Positions 32,865-41,874 of a stretch of 58,035 nt of DNA are shown here, in pieces (the stretch's first letter is position 1; each line of letters begins with the position of its first letter). The translations under genes were made by a program, and so were the position numbers. The stretch comes from Ferruginibacter sp. GTDB taxonomy: Bacteria; Bacteroidota; Bacteroidia; Chitinophagales; Chitinophagaceae. The notes under the pieces are model-generated. The model was not told the origin of the DNA and made no database searches. It worked only from the letters and a program-made list of their open reading frames with translations. The DNA lies in assembly GCA_030655145.1 (NCBI GenBank), contig JAURWD010000031.1, positions 1 to 58,035 on the forward strand. Direction: 5' to 3'.

Positions 32865-34559
32865 TTAAGATTTGTTTTTTTTAAGTTCATCGACCGCATG
32901 GTCCACAGCCCGGGCGGTGAGCGCCATAAAAGTAAGCGTCGGGTTTTGCGTGCCGGTGGAAGTCATGCAGGCGCCATCTGTCACTACCACATTTTTGCAG
33001 TTGTGCAGTTGGTTCCATTTATTTAGCAAAGAAGTTTTTGGATCGTTACCCATTCGTATTCCGCCCATCTCATGGATGTCGGAACCGGGAGGTGATTTGG
33101 TATCCTCAACCTTGATATTGATGAAACCGGCTTTATCAAACATCTCTGTCGATTGAGCGATGTAGTCGGCCACCATTTTATCATCGTTCTCGCTCCACTC
33201 GCAGGAAACGATCAATTGGGGAATCCCGTATTTGTCTTTTAGGTCGTTGTGAAGTCGAACATGATTTTTTTCCAGCGGAACACATTCTCCCATCATCCAG
33301 CTTCCGAGGTTCCAGTTACCCGGCTGGGGATGCAATAAGCTTTCCCGCAATGCATCGCCCATCAGGTCCTGATTGGAAACATTACCCCTTCCACCACCAA
33401 TGCCGATTGCGTAGCCCCGCAAAAAATCTGTTTCCTGTTTCCTGACATTTCGAAACCGGGGAATGTAGGCATTGCTCGGGTTCCGCCCATCAGTGTTTTT
33501 ATCTTTGAATCCTTCAAACTGGGCACTTCCTTTCCCGCGGTAGTTATGCCACGAAATATACTTTCCGAGCAGGCCGGAATCGTTACCCAAACCTGCCGGG
33601 AATCTTTTGGAAGTTGAGTTTAAAAGTATCGCGTTGCTATTAAGCGTTGACGCATTTACGAAAATAAGGTCAGCATAGAACTCAAGCAGGTCCTTGCTCG
33701 CCGCGTCGACGATTCGTACACCTGTTGCTTTGTTTTTTTGATCATCAAAAATGATGGAATGTACAACTGAATGAGGGCGGATCGTAGCATGGCCGGTTTT
33801 CACTGCCCAGGGCAGGGTAGAGGCATTGCTGCTAAAATATCCCCCGTACACACAACCCCGGTTGCACATGTTTTGGTTCTGGCATTTACTGCGACCTTGT
33901 TGCAGGTGAATCTCCTGGGGATCTGTAACGTGTGCACAACGGGCTTGTATAAGGTGACGTTCCGGGAAATTTTTTGCCAGGCTTTCTTTAAAATACTGTT
34001 CAATGCAACTCATCTCGAAACCTGGCATTACAATACTGTCGGGCAGTTCTGCGATACCGTCTTTGTTTCCAGCTATGCCCGCAAATTTTTCCACGTGCGC
34101 ATACCAGGCTTCAATGTCTTTATAGCGAATGGGCCAGTCTACCGCGAATCCATCGCGGGCAGGACCTTCAAAATCATAATCACTCCAGCGCTGCGTTTGC
34201 CGGGCCCACATCAGCGATTTGCCACCCATGTGGTAGCCTCGCACCCAACGAAACGGTTTTTCCTGGATGAAAGGTTGTTCGTCGTCCTTTAAAAGAAAGG
34301 GCAAAGTTTCTTCCCGCGGTGCCCGGATGCCCTGGTAGTTCATGCGTTGTTCAAGAGAAACTGTACCACGGTGATCAAACTCCCAGGGACCCTTAGACGC
34401 AGTTGAATAATCTGCACCATGTTTTACGTCGCGGCCACGTTCTAATACCAAGGTCTTTAACCCGCGGTCGCACAGTTCCTTTGCAGCCCAGCCACCACTG
34501 GCGCCGGACCCAATCACAATAGCATCGTACGTCCTGTTTTTTGCTGAATCCCCCGGCAT
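32865..34559 (-). CDS. GMC family FAD-dependent dehydrogenase, fourth copy
   Basis: A GMC flavoprotein of 564 residues from the ATG at 34559 (MPGDSAKNRTYDAIVIGSG); this start leaves 5 bp to the small subunit stop, while the longer frame would overlap it. Note that tandem copy 2 at 13944 also starts MPGD. The FAD motif IGSGASGG is near residue 16, GGKSLMWARQTQRWSD near 110, and the C-terminal HEMGGIRMGNDP and NPTLTFMALTARAVDHA hold the catalytic region. HEMGG here replaces the HEMGT of the tandem pair. Cys226, Cys232 and Cys236 form CX5CX3C for a probable iron-sulfur centre. The gene order is small subunit first, opposite to the other sets. Confidence 0.9.
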   Translation of the reverse strand: MPGDSAKNRTYDAIVIGSGASGGWAAKELCDRGLKTLVLERGRDVKHGADYSTASKGPWEFDHRGTVSLEQRMNYQGIRAPREETLPFLLKDDEQPFIQEKPFRWVRGYHMGGKSLMWARQTQRWSDYDFEGPARDGFAVDWPIRYKDIEAWYAHVEKFAGIAGNKDGIAELPDSIVMPGFEMSCIEQYFKESLAKNFPERHLIQARCAHVTDPQEIHLQQGRSKCQNQNMCNRGCVYGGYFSSNASTLPWAVKTGHATIRPHSVVHSIIFDDQKNKATGVRIVDAASKDLLEFYADLIFVNASTLNSNAILLNSTSKRFPAGLGNDSGLLGKYISWHNYRGKGSAQFEGFKDKNTDGRNPSNAYIPRFRNVRKQETDFLRGYAIGIGGGRGNVSNQDLMGDALRESLLHPQPGNWNLGSWMMGECVPLEKNHVRLHNDLKDKYGIPQLIVSCEWSENDDKMVADYIAQSTEMFDKAGFINIKVEDTKSPPGSDIHEMGGIRMGNDPKTSLLNKWNQLHNCKNVVVTDGACMTSTGTQNPTLTFMALTARAVDHAVDELKKNKS

Positions 34560-34564
34560 AGTGT

Positions 34565-35086
34565 TTAGGCTTTTATAGACACACAACCGTGGTAGTGTCC
34601 TGGTGCAATTTTGTAGTTGTTATAAGTGACCATTACTTCCTTCGAGGTAGTGAAGCCGCGGATGGTTTCTGTTCTGAGTAAGTTAAAAAAATCTTTTTTT
34701 GCCTGGTCATTAGACCCTGCAAAAGCAGCGAATAACTGTTCCCGCTCTTGCTGGCTGCATTTATGAAAGTCTTTTCCATGGGCTGTTTCGGCGGCAGCAT
34801 CCAATGCTTTCAATTGCAGCTTAATATTGTCCTGCACCGGCTTTTCATAACAATCGTCAAAAAGTTTCTGAAGAAATTTATCGACTTCCATCGTTAACGC
34901 GCCAATGGCGTTGCCTGCGGGAATAATGGTGTCGGTGATGCTGGCTAAAATTTCTTGTTCTCCAGGTGAAAATGAAGATTGGTGAAGCGCTGATTTACCG
35001 GGAGTATTACAACTCATCCACCAGGGAAGTGTGACCAGGCTACCCGATGCGAGCATGATATTTTTTATGGCATTTCGACGCAGCAT
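34565..35086 (-). CDS. Gluconate 2-dehydrogenase subunit 3 family protein (small subunit)
   Basis: A 173-residue small subunit. MLRRNAIKNIMLASGSLVTL has arginines at residues 3-4, then a hydrophobic run and Cys26 in WWMSCN, which suggests Tat export and possibly a lipid anchor. The family body shows SPGEQEILASITDTIIPAGNAIGAL near residue 38 (core LASITDTIIPAG) and FFNLLRTETIRGFTTSKEVMVTYN near 133 (core TIRGFTTSKEVM), ending YKIAPGHYHGCV. It is the first gene of a minus-strand unit with the GMC dehydrogenase (5 bp on) and the secreted isomerase. The 185 bp upstream has no credible gene. Confidence 0.9.
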   Translation of the reverse strand: MLRRNAIKNIMLASGSLVTLPWWMSCNTPGKSALHQSSFSPGEQEILASITDTIIPAGNAIGALTMEVDKFLQKLFDDCYEKPVQDNIKLQLKALDAAAETAHGKDFHKCSQQEREQLFAAFAGSNDQAKKDFFNLLRTETIRGFTTSKEVMVTYNNYKIAPGHYHGCVSIKA

Positions 35087-35271
35087 TCGTTATTATTTTT
35101 TCTTCCGTTCAGTAGGAAATATGGGTATGAATATAAGGAAATGTCGTTGATTACGAACGTGCTCACAAGCATGGAAATTTTAAGCCGCTTAGTATCGACG
35201 GCCGCTTGAATCATTTCCCTCGTCAACGTTTTGAAAGCTTTAGAGAAAGTGACAGGCAATTTAAACATTCG

Positions 35272-36789
35272 TCAATACCGGCTCTCTTTGATATCTCCTT
35301 CAATTATTTTATTGATGTCCGCCTTTGCCCCGCTTAGTAAATAAACCTTTGTCCCGTTTTCCCGCGAAAGCGGGTTATTATTTTCGCCCACCAACTTTAT
35401 GGATTCAAATAACGGAAGTTCTTTTTGACGCCCGGGATCATCATCATCCGCTTCCTGTACCAGTATGACATGCCTAATTGGTTTGTCCAGCGGCACCCAG
35501 TTGATGTAATCTGCATTCATGGAAACGGCACGAATGTTTTTAAACCTCGAGTAATAATTGATGGCGCCAGCCTGTCCATAATTATCGCACAATACCAGCG
35601 TTTGCGACTGTTCATCCACTTTACTGTATGCACTATCTACCGTCATTGCAAGCTCGCGCCAGCCCAGCATGTCAGCAAAGTCCTGTGGCATGTTGTGTTC
35701 CTTGCCGTCTTCCCATCGAAGTAAGCCAAGACTTTTATATCGCTCGCTGTTTTGTTGCACTTTTTCCGGGCTTTCAAATGGAAAAGCGATCTGGATAAAC
35801 CTGATCGACAAGCCGACCACTAACAGCAAGGCAACAGGCCGCAGGTAAACGCGCTTTCCCCGTGCCAGCAACACTTCCAGGTATACAGATCCAAAGGCTA
35901 TCAAAATTGGGTATAACCCGATCGCGTAATAACCTTTTGCTTTCAGGTAAATAAATAAGGAAAGACTGAAAACAAAACTGTAGAAAAACAAGCGGTATTT
36001 TTTAAAAGGCGGGTAGGAGAAAAACCCAACCAACGCTGCAATAAGGATAAACAAAGAGCTGATAAAAAACAGGAATTGCTCCTTGATAAAATCCGCCCGT
36101 TTCACGTTCACCAGTTGCCTGGTGTTTAATTCCTGCAGTTGGTGAAAAGTGGGAAAATTATTTTGTAGTTGCCAGAGAAAATTAGGCAATACGATGAGCA
36201 CAGCGATTCCTACACTGAAGTAGAAATGCTTGTTTAGAAAAATTTTCCGGTGTTCTGTTAGCATGATAGCCGGCAGGAGGCCGAGAAGCAAAAAGATCAT
36301 GTTGTATTTGCTCAGGATCCCAAAGCCAATGGCGACTCCAGCTGCGTATAGCCATGAGGGCTTGTCTGTGCGGATAAATTGCACGACGGTATAATAAACG
36401 AGCGTCCAAAAGAAAATGTCCAGCGAATTGGGTTGGAATAAAATATTGATCCGAAGAATGGCAGAGACCAATATGGCAAGTGCACCAAGACTTAATGCAA
36501 AAAGATCTCCCTTCAGTGCTTCGATGGTTTTCCATACAACCAGGATCGTCAATGCGCCAAAAAGTGCCGGAAAAAATTTCACCCAGAAAAAACCATTGCC
36601 CAATAACTGGATCAGGTAGGCGATCCAGGAAGAAACCGGGGGAACCGAAATATATCCCCAGGCCAGGTGACTTCCCTGGTCAAGGTGTAAATATTCGTCG
36701 CGCTGCAGATCGTACTCGGGGCTGATCAGTAAATATTGGAGAATAAATTTTGCAAGAATAAATCCAGCGAGCACGAGATTTTTTTTCAT
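35272..36789 (-). CDS. GT39/PMT-type membrane glycosyltransferase
   Basis: A 505-residue integral membrane protein with about ten hydrophobic helices and a soluble C-terminal domain of roughly 150 residues. The first periplasmic loop has YDLQRDEYLHLDQG with D31-E32, the acidic pair of the PMT/ArnT family, followed by WGYISVPPVSSWIAYL. The family moves a sugar from a polyprenyl-phosphate donor to protein, lipid A or another lipid on the outer face of the inner membrane. It stands alone and downstream of the tRNA on the same strand. The acceptor cannot be told. Confidence 0.85.
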   Translation of the reverse strand: MKKNLVLAGFILAKFILQYLLISPEYDLQRDEYLHLDQGSHLAWGYISVPPVSSWIAYLIQLLGNGFFWVKFFPALFGALTILVVWKTIEALKGDLFALSLGALAILVSAILRINILFQPNSLDIFFWTLVYYTVVQFIRTDKPSWLYAAGVAIGFGILSKYNMIFLLLGLLPAIMLTEHRKIFLNKHFYFSVGIAVLIVLPNFLWQLQNNFPTFHQLQELNTRQLVNVKRADFIKEQFLFFISSLFILIAALVGFFSYPPFKKYRLFFYSFVFSLSLFIYLKAKGYYAIGLYPILIAFGSVYLEVLLARGKRVYLRPVALLLVVGLSIRFIQIAFPFESPEKVQQNSERYKSLGLLRWEDGKEHNMPQDFADMLGWRELAMTVDSAYSKVDEQSQTLVLCDNYGQAGAINYYSRFKNIRAVSMNADYINWVPLDKPIRHVILVQEADDDDPGRQKELPLFESIKLVGENNNPLSRENGTKVYLLSGAKADINKIIEGDIKESRY

Positions 36790-36878
36790 CCGTGGAAGAT
36801 CTTGAAATTTTTTTAAATACGATCCGTGGATAGAAGTTTTCGGGTAAAAGGGAGTGACAGGGCAGGGTTTAAAATAAG

Positions 36879-36907
36879 AAAGGCAACCTTTTTTAAAGAT
36901 TGCCTTT
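36879..36907 (-). terminator. Terminator following tRNA-Gln
   Basis: On the minus strand a 13-bp stem (36907-36895 with 36891-36879, one G-U) with a 3-nt loop lies 11 nt after the tRNA 3' end. The stem's own outer T tract gives the release signal. Confidence 0.7.
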
Positions 36908-36918
36908 GAGTCTTGATG

Positions 36919-36989
36919 TTGGGTTACCAGGATTCGAACCTAGACAGACAGAATCAAAATCTGTAGTGCTACCATTACACAATAACCCA
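36919..36989 (-). tRNA. tRNA-Gln (anticodon TTG)
   Basis: A 71-nt tRNA. The acceptor arms TGGGTTA (36989-36983) and TAACCCA (36926-36920) pair fully, with discriminator A at 36919. The D arm contains AATGGTAGCAC, the anticodon stem ACAGA/TCTGT encloses TTTTGAT with anticodon TTG (glutamine), and the T arm has GGTTCGAATCC. CCA is not encoded: the next bases are ACA. It lies between cphA (same strand, upstream) and the GT39 gene. Confidence 0.95.
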
Positions 36990-36998
36990 ATCATTTTT

Positions 36999-37015
36999 CC
37001 CAATTGTTAATTGGG
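36999..37015. repeat. Short inverted repeat 5' of the tRNA
   Basis: CCCAATT and AATTGGG (36999-37005 with 37009-37015) form a 7-bp hairpin ten bases before the tRNA 5' end. The strand running toward the tRNA has no T tract after it, so it is more likely a processing or leader structure than a cphA terminator. Confidence 0.35.
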
Positions 37016-37109
37016 ACTGCAAATTTAGGGGATGATGGCAAAACTCCCAAAATCATTTTTAAAATTCCGGATACATTAAAGATTTAACTGGTATGAAACT
37101 TTGCGATTT

Positions 37110-39734
37110 TTAAGCTTCGCTGTCCTCCTGTTCCTTCAACGTGCGGATCATTTCCAGTGCTTCAGCCACCACGTCGCACATGATGGTGATCAGGGAGCCT
37201 GGTTTTGCATTTTTAAAGGCATGCATAATGGCCTCTTTCTCATTGTAAATTATTTCAACGGGAATTTGCTTGGTCTGTGTTTCGGCGATGCCGCTAACCA
37301 ACAATTGTACAATCTCTTCCGCGGTTCTGCCCCTCAAATGTTTGTCCTGGCGAATTATGATCTCATCGAAAAAGCGGGCGGAAATTCGGCCAATATCGCG
37401 AATGTCTTCATCCCTGCGGTCACCGGTGCCGCTGATGATACCAACTTTTGGATAACCTTCCATTTTGCTGACGAAATCGCCCAGCAAGAGCAGGCCGGCC
37501 TGGTTGTGTGCAAAGTCAACCAAAAACTCAAACTGCTTAAACTTAAACAGGTTTAACCTGCCAGGCGTTTGGGTCGGGGAGGGGATAAAGCTTTCGAGCG
37601 CACCCTTAATATCATCCACCTTTATGTTACGGTATAGATAGGTTGCAAGGATGGCCGGCAAAGTATTCATAATGTTGTGCGTAGCCTTTCCACCGTAGGT
37701 GATTGGAATATCGGCCACCTTATGGATCCTGATTTTCCAGGTGCCCTTCATAATGGTGACATATCCATTTTCATAAACGCTCGCTAATCCGCCTTTTTTG
37801 CAATGCTCCCGAATGCGTGGACTATGTTCATCCATACTGAACAGGCCAATATTGCAATCAAGACTATTCTTCATTTTGTACACCAGGTCGTCATCCGCGT
37901 TTAGGATCGCATAGCCATGATCAAATACGCTTTCCGCTACTACAGCTTTTACCTTGGCCATTTGCTCCACGGTATCAATGCCACCGAGGCCGATGTGATC
38001 GGTGCTGATATTCGTAACGATGGCGATATCACAGTTTTGAAAAGCAAGGCCACTTTTTAAGATTCCTCCGCGGGCACATTCAAGTACCGCAAAATCAACC
38101 GTTGGATCACGCAATACGAAAGTTGAACTCACCGGCCCCGTGCAATCGCCTTTCATCATCAACTGGTTCTGGATGTAAACGCCATCGCTGGTGGTATAGC
38201 CAACTTTATAGCCGGCACTTTTAGCAATATGCGCCGTAAGTCGCGTAGTGGTTGTTTTCCCATTCGTGCCGGTTATAGCAATGATGGGAATTCTTCCGGC
38301 GCTTCCTTTTGGAAACAACATATCGATCACCGGTTCGGCGACGTTGCGGGCAATACCTACTGCCGGTTCAATATGCATCCGGAAACCTGGCGCGGCATTT
38401 ACTTCCAGGACGGCACCGCCATTTTCATTTATGGGTAACCGTAAGTCAGGGGCCATAATGTCAATGCCACAAATGTCCAGGCCAATGATCTTCGAGATGC
38501 GTTCACACATAAAAATATTGGCGGGATGCACTTCGTCGGTGACGTCGGCGGACGTACCGCCGGTAGACAAGTTCGCCGTTGGTTTTAGCAATACCAGTTC
38601 ACCCTTCGGCGGTATGCTTTCGAGCGTGTATCCAAGTTCTTCGAGCATTTTGTTACTAAAGTCATCGAGCTTGATGCTGGTGAGTACTTTTTCATGGCCA
38701 AAGCCACGCCGTGGATCCTTGTTGGTTTCATCTACCAGCCACTGGATATTGTGTTCACCGTCACCGGTAACGGCAGCGGGTGTACGCAATGCGGCGCAAA
38801 TAAATTTGTTATCGATCACCAAAACCCGAAAATCAAACCCGGTAATAAAACGTTCACAGATGATGCTCCGGCCATATACCTGCGCAGCTTCGAGCGCTTT
38901 AACGGCCTGTTCCCAGGTGGTAATATTAGTAGTGGCACCTTTACCATGATTGCCATCAACGGGTTTTAATACCATTGGGTAGCCAACAGATGATACAGCT
39001 TCCCGCAGTCCTTCTTCGGAACGAATGATGACCCCCTTGGGCACCGGTATTTCCGCGGCGCCGAGTAAATTTTTTGTTTCTTCTTTGTCGCAGGCGATGT
39101 CGACGGCAATGTTGGAAGTTGTAGAAGCAATGGTGGCCCGGATTCTTTTCTGGTTGATGCCATATCCAAGTTGTACCAGGCTGTGGCGATTAAGGCGAAT
39201 AAACGGTATGTTTCGTTTCGCGGCCTCGTCAACGATACAGCCAGTGCTGGGGCCAAGGCGGGTGTCTTCGCGGATCTCCCGCAACTTCAGAATATCCTCG
39301 TCCATACTATACGGAACATTATCGGCAAGGGCTTGCACCAACCGCGTCGCGGCACGGGCCGCATAAATGCCCGCATCTTCTTCCATATAGCTGAACACCA
39401 CAAAATACTCACCCGGCTGTCCTGTGCCCCGGGTGCGTCCAAAGCCGGTATCCATCCCCGCAAGGGTTTGCATTTCAAGTGCCACATGCTCAATAACATG
39501 TCCCATCCAGGTTCCTTCTTCCACGCGTTCAAAAAATCCACCCGGTTCGCCAACGCTGCAGCGGTGCTCGTACATTGACGGAAACATCGCTTCCAGCCTG
39601 TCTTTAAACCCGTCGATCTTATTACTCGGTTTCTCCTCCATATCTTCCAGGTCGAGGGTCATCTGGATTAATTTGGTCCTGTTCACACTCCAGTAATTAG
39701 GCCCCCTGAGCACTTTAATGTCACTAATTTTCAT
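37110..39734 (-). CDS. cphA: Cyanophycin synthetase
   Basis: An 874-residue enzyme of the usual CphA length that builds cyanophycin (multi-L-arginyl-poly-L-aspartate) from Asp and Arg with ATP. It has the N-terminal domain (KVLRGPNYWSVNRTKLIQM), the ATP-grasp domain that adds Asp (DGNHGKGATTNITT near residue 260, then LEVNAAPGFRMHIEP), and the Mur-ligase-like domain that adds Arg, with an intact Walker A GTNGKTTTT from residue 489 and VLECARGGIL. The intact Walker A points to CphA1 rather than the degenerate CphA2. It is divergent from cphB at 40008. The product is a nitrogen, carbon and energy store in cytoplasmic granules. Confidence 0.95.
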   Translation of the reverse strand: MKISDIKVLRGPNYWSVNRTKLIQMTLDLEDMEEKPSNKIDGFKDRLEAMFPSMYEHRCSVGEPGGFFERVEEGTWMGHVIEHVALEMQTLAGMDTGFGRTRGTGQPGEYFVVFSYMEEDAGIYAARAATRLVQALADNVPYSMDEDILKLREIREDTRLGPSTGCIVDEAAKRNIPFIRLNRHSLVQLGYGINQKRIRATIASTTSNIAVDIACDKEETKNLLGAAEIPVPKGVIIRSEEGLREAVSSVGYPMVLKPVDGNHGKGATTNITTWEQAVKALEAAQVYGRSIICERFITGFDFRVLVIDNKFICAALRTPAAVTGDGEHNIQWLVDETNKDPRRGFGHEKVLTSIKLDDFSNKMLEELGYTLESIPPKGELVLLKPTANLSTGGTSADVTDEVHPANIFMCERISKIIGLDICGIDIMAPDLRLPINENGGAVLEVNAAPGFRMHIEPAVGIARNVAEPVIDMLFPKGSAGRIPIIAITGTNGKTTTTRLTAHIAKSAGYKVGYTTSDGVYIQNQLMMKGDCTGPVSSTFVLRDPTVDFAVLECARGGILKSGLAFQNCDIAIVTNISTDHIGLGGIDTVEQMAKVKAVVAESVFDHGYAILNADDDLVYKMKNSLDCNIGLFSMDEHSPRIREHCKKGGLASVYENGYVTIMKGTWKIRIHKVADIPITYGGKATHNIMNTLPAILATYLYRNIKVDDIKGALESFIPSPTQTPGRLNLFKFKQFEFLVDFAHNQAGLLLLGDFVSKMEGYPKVGIISGTGDRRDEDIRDIGRISARFFDEIIIRQDKHLRGRTAEEIVQLLVSGIAETQTKQIPVEIIYNEKEAIMHAFKNAKPGSLITIMCDVVAEALEMIRTLKEQEDSEA

Positions 39735-39915
39735 TCGTTCTTGAATTGATTATGATTTAAGGTTTAACCGAGGAAAGAGTTGGTTGTTCAGCAGTTTGAT
39801 AACTTTTAATCAGCCGTCATTCTCTTGGTAAATGTTTGACGTAAATCGGAAGTTAATTAAAAAAAGGAAGCCGAAAAAATAAGCAAGTGATACAAGCCCC
39901 TTCATTTCAATGCGT

Positions 39916-39923
39916 TATTTTTG
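39916..39923 (+). promoter_or_regulatory. Candidate -7 element for cphB
   Basis: TATTTTTG matches the Bacteroidota consensus TAnnTTTG exactly and lies 84 bp before the cphB ATG. No clear TTG -33 element is present at the right spacing, which lowers confidence. Confidence 0.3.
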
Positions 39924-40007
39924 TACTGCCCCATTATTTTTAGCAGTGGAGAAAGGAAATAATAGGAAGGACATTGGCGTTTCCACTGCAGACTTAAATA
40001 AACATGC

Positions 40008-40907
40008 ATGCAAAACCCGAAGGGTAAACTCATTGCTATCGGCGGTGCTGAAGATAAAGGCACTGATCCGGACAAAGGCGAACTTCAAAAACTGAGTAAT
40101 CTCAATTTTATTGAATTAGGAATTCTGCATCGCATCGTTTCTGAAAGCGGCGGCCCCACTGCTAAAATCGAAGTCGTTACCACTGCGTCAACCATTCCCT
40201 ACGAAGTAGGTGAAAATTATTTAGATGCCTTCGGCAAGATCGGGTGCACGGATGTAAACGTGATGCACATTCGTAACCGGGCGGATGCGACCAGCGAGGA
40301 ATACCTTGAGCGTCTTCGCCTCTGTAACACGATTATGTTTAGTGGTGGTAACCAATTACGCCTCTCCACTACTTTTGGTGGTACGCAATTTCTTCGTACC
40401 GTACTTGCACGTTATCATGATGAGCCAGGGTTTGTAGTAGCAGGCACCAGCGCCGGTGCCATGGCCATGAGCAATACCATGATCTATGAAGGCAACGCAG
40501 CGAGAGCGCATCTTAAAGGAGAAGTGAAGATCACTACCGGGCTTGGTTTTATGGACGATGTTATTTTCGATAGCCATTTTGAGAAGCGTGGCCGCTTCGG
40601 ACGTCTTACACAGGCGATCGCTACCAATCCATCCTGTATAGGTATCGGGCTTGGAGAAGATACTGGCATGTTGATCACCGATGGCAACAAAATGGAAGCT
40701 ATTGGAAGCGGTTGTGTCATCATTGTTGACGGGCACAACATCAAGTATTCAAATATTGCCGATATTCCCGACGGCAACCCATATAGCGTGGAAGACCTTA
40801 AAGTACACGTTTGTGAAAAGGGCAATGGTTACCTCGTTTTCGAAAGAAAGTTTTTACCCGAGGCCCGCGAAGGCGCCGTCACCAGGAAACAGGTACACGT
40901 GGAATAA
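40008..40907 (+). CDS. cphB: Cyanophycinase
   Basis: A 299-residue serine peptidase of family S51 that cuts cyanophycin into beta-Asp-Arg dipeptides. The catalytic Ser148 is in the AGTSAGAMAMS elbow; other family blocks are GKLIAIGGAEDKG at the start, FSGGNQLRLST near residue 111, LGFMDDVIFDSHFEKRGRFGRL near 180 (core FDSHFEKRGRFGRL) and GIGLGEDTGMLI. No signal peptide is seen, as expected for the intracellular form. It is divergent from cphA with a 273-bp gap, so storage and release may be controlled from one region. No isoaspartyl dipeptidase gene is present nearby. Confidence 0.95.
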   Translation: MQNPKGKLIAIGGAEDKGTDPDKGELQKLSNLNFIELGILHRIVSESGGPTAKIEVVTTASTIPYEVGENYLDAFGKIGCTDVNVMHIRNRADATSEEYLERLRLCNTIMFSGGNQLRLSTTFGGTQFLRTVLARYHDEPGFVVAGTSAGAMAMSNTMIYEGNAARAHLKGEVKITTGLGFMDDVIFDSHFEKRGRFGRLTQAIATNPSCIGIGLGEDTGMLITDGNKMEAIGSGCVIIVDGHNIKYSNIADIPDGNPYSVEDLKVHVCEKGNGYLVFERKFLPEAREGAVTRKQVHVE

Positions 40908-41016
40908 TTTTCGAAATGCTCCTTCTTTTTCTTTCTTGATACAATCATATTTTTCATTGCGTAATTGCCAGGGTTCACACGCGCTTTTCATTTTTTAAAT
41001 TTCTTCCTTTTAAATT

Positions 41017-41874
41017 TTACTGGCGGGCCAGGTTGAGTTTCTGCACCAGGTGCAGGGATGATTGATTTGTACCAGGTGACGTTACGGAAGCAAGATTCCT
41101 CATGTGCCGGTTGGTGATCATATTCTTGATACAGCCGGGAAGAAGGGCGTTCAGCAAAAGAAAGGTTCTGTTCAAACGACCTGAAAGTATCACTTCCTTG
41201 CGGCTGAGCAAGCCGGAGATTGCAATGCCCGCAACTTCCTCCGGGTTCATGATGGACATCCTGGAAATAAAGCCGGAAGACCGGGCAAGTAAGGTGACAG
41301 AATTATTTGTATTCATACCGCCGGGACAGATAACACTCACGTGTACACGATCTTCTTTCAACTCAGCACAAAGGCTTCTTGAAAACGAGTAAATAAAAGA
41401 TTTGGTAGCGCCATAGACCTGTTTTTTTGGCAAGGCAAAGAAGCAGGACAAACTGCCGACGTTCAAAATGTAAGAAGGCGCATTTGCTTTCAGGATTTCG
41501 AGAAAAAGACGCGTAAGCAGGGTAGTAGCCATCACATTTAACTGCACCTGTTTCTGGTAGAAAGCAATGTTCCCTTCGCCGAATAACATGGTGCTTCCCA
41601 GGCCCGCATTGTTGATCAACATGTTCACCGGTAAATTGCGGTCACAAATTGTTTGGTATAACTGGTTGCATTGCTCTTCACTGCAGAGATCAGCTGCCAG
41701 CGCTACAACTTCAACCTCATAATTTCTCCTGATAAAATCTGCAAGGAAATTGAGTTCGGGCCCTGCCAGTGCAACCAGCACGAGGTTCATCTTTCGGGAA
41801 GCACATTCAAGCGCAAGCGCCCGCCCAAATCCTTCACTGGCGCCGGTGATCAAGCAATAGAGGTTGTTATTCAT
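41017..41874 (-). CDS. SDR family NAD(P)-dependent oxidoreductase
   Basis: A 285-residue classical short-chain dehydrogenase. The cofactor motif TGASEGFG is at residues 10-17, NNAG near residue 90, and the active site YGATK has Tyr154 and Lys158. Ser of LNVGSLS is near residue 140. The C-terminal extension (about 40 residues after residue 230, with LLLNALLPGC) is hydrophobic and typical of bacterial SDRs near lipid or polyketide genes. It overlaps the upstream epimerase gene by 8 bp, so the two are translated together. Substrate unknown. Confidence 0.88.
   Translation of the reverse strand: MNNNLYCLITGASEGFGRALALECASRKMNLVLVALAGPELNFLADFIRRNYEVEVVALAADLCSEEQCNQLYQTICDRNLPVNMLINNAGLGSTMLFGEGNIAFYQKQVQLNVMATTLLTRLFLEILKANAPSYILNVGSLSCFFALPKKQVYGATKSFIYSFSRSLCAELKEDRVHVSVICPGGMNTNNSVTLLARSSGFISRMSIMNPEEVAGIAISGLLSRKEVILSGRLNRTFLLLNALLPGCIKNMITNRHMRNLASVTSPGTNQSSLHLVQKLNLARQ

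Noticed and set aside
35065..35268. Minus-strand ORF of 67 codons between the GT39 and small-subunit genes
   Set aside because: No recognisable domain or signal peptide, it overlaps the start of a well-supported gene by 22 bp, and its composition is unlike its neighbours.
39910..40095. Plus-strand ORF of 61 codons ahead of cphB
   Set aside because: It is in another frame that overlaps the start of cphB, contains no family motif and fits the promoter/leader region.
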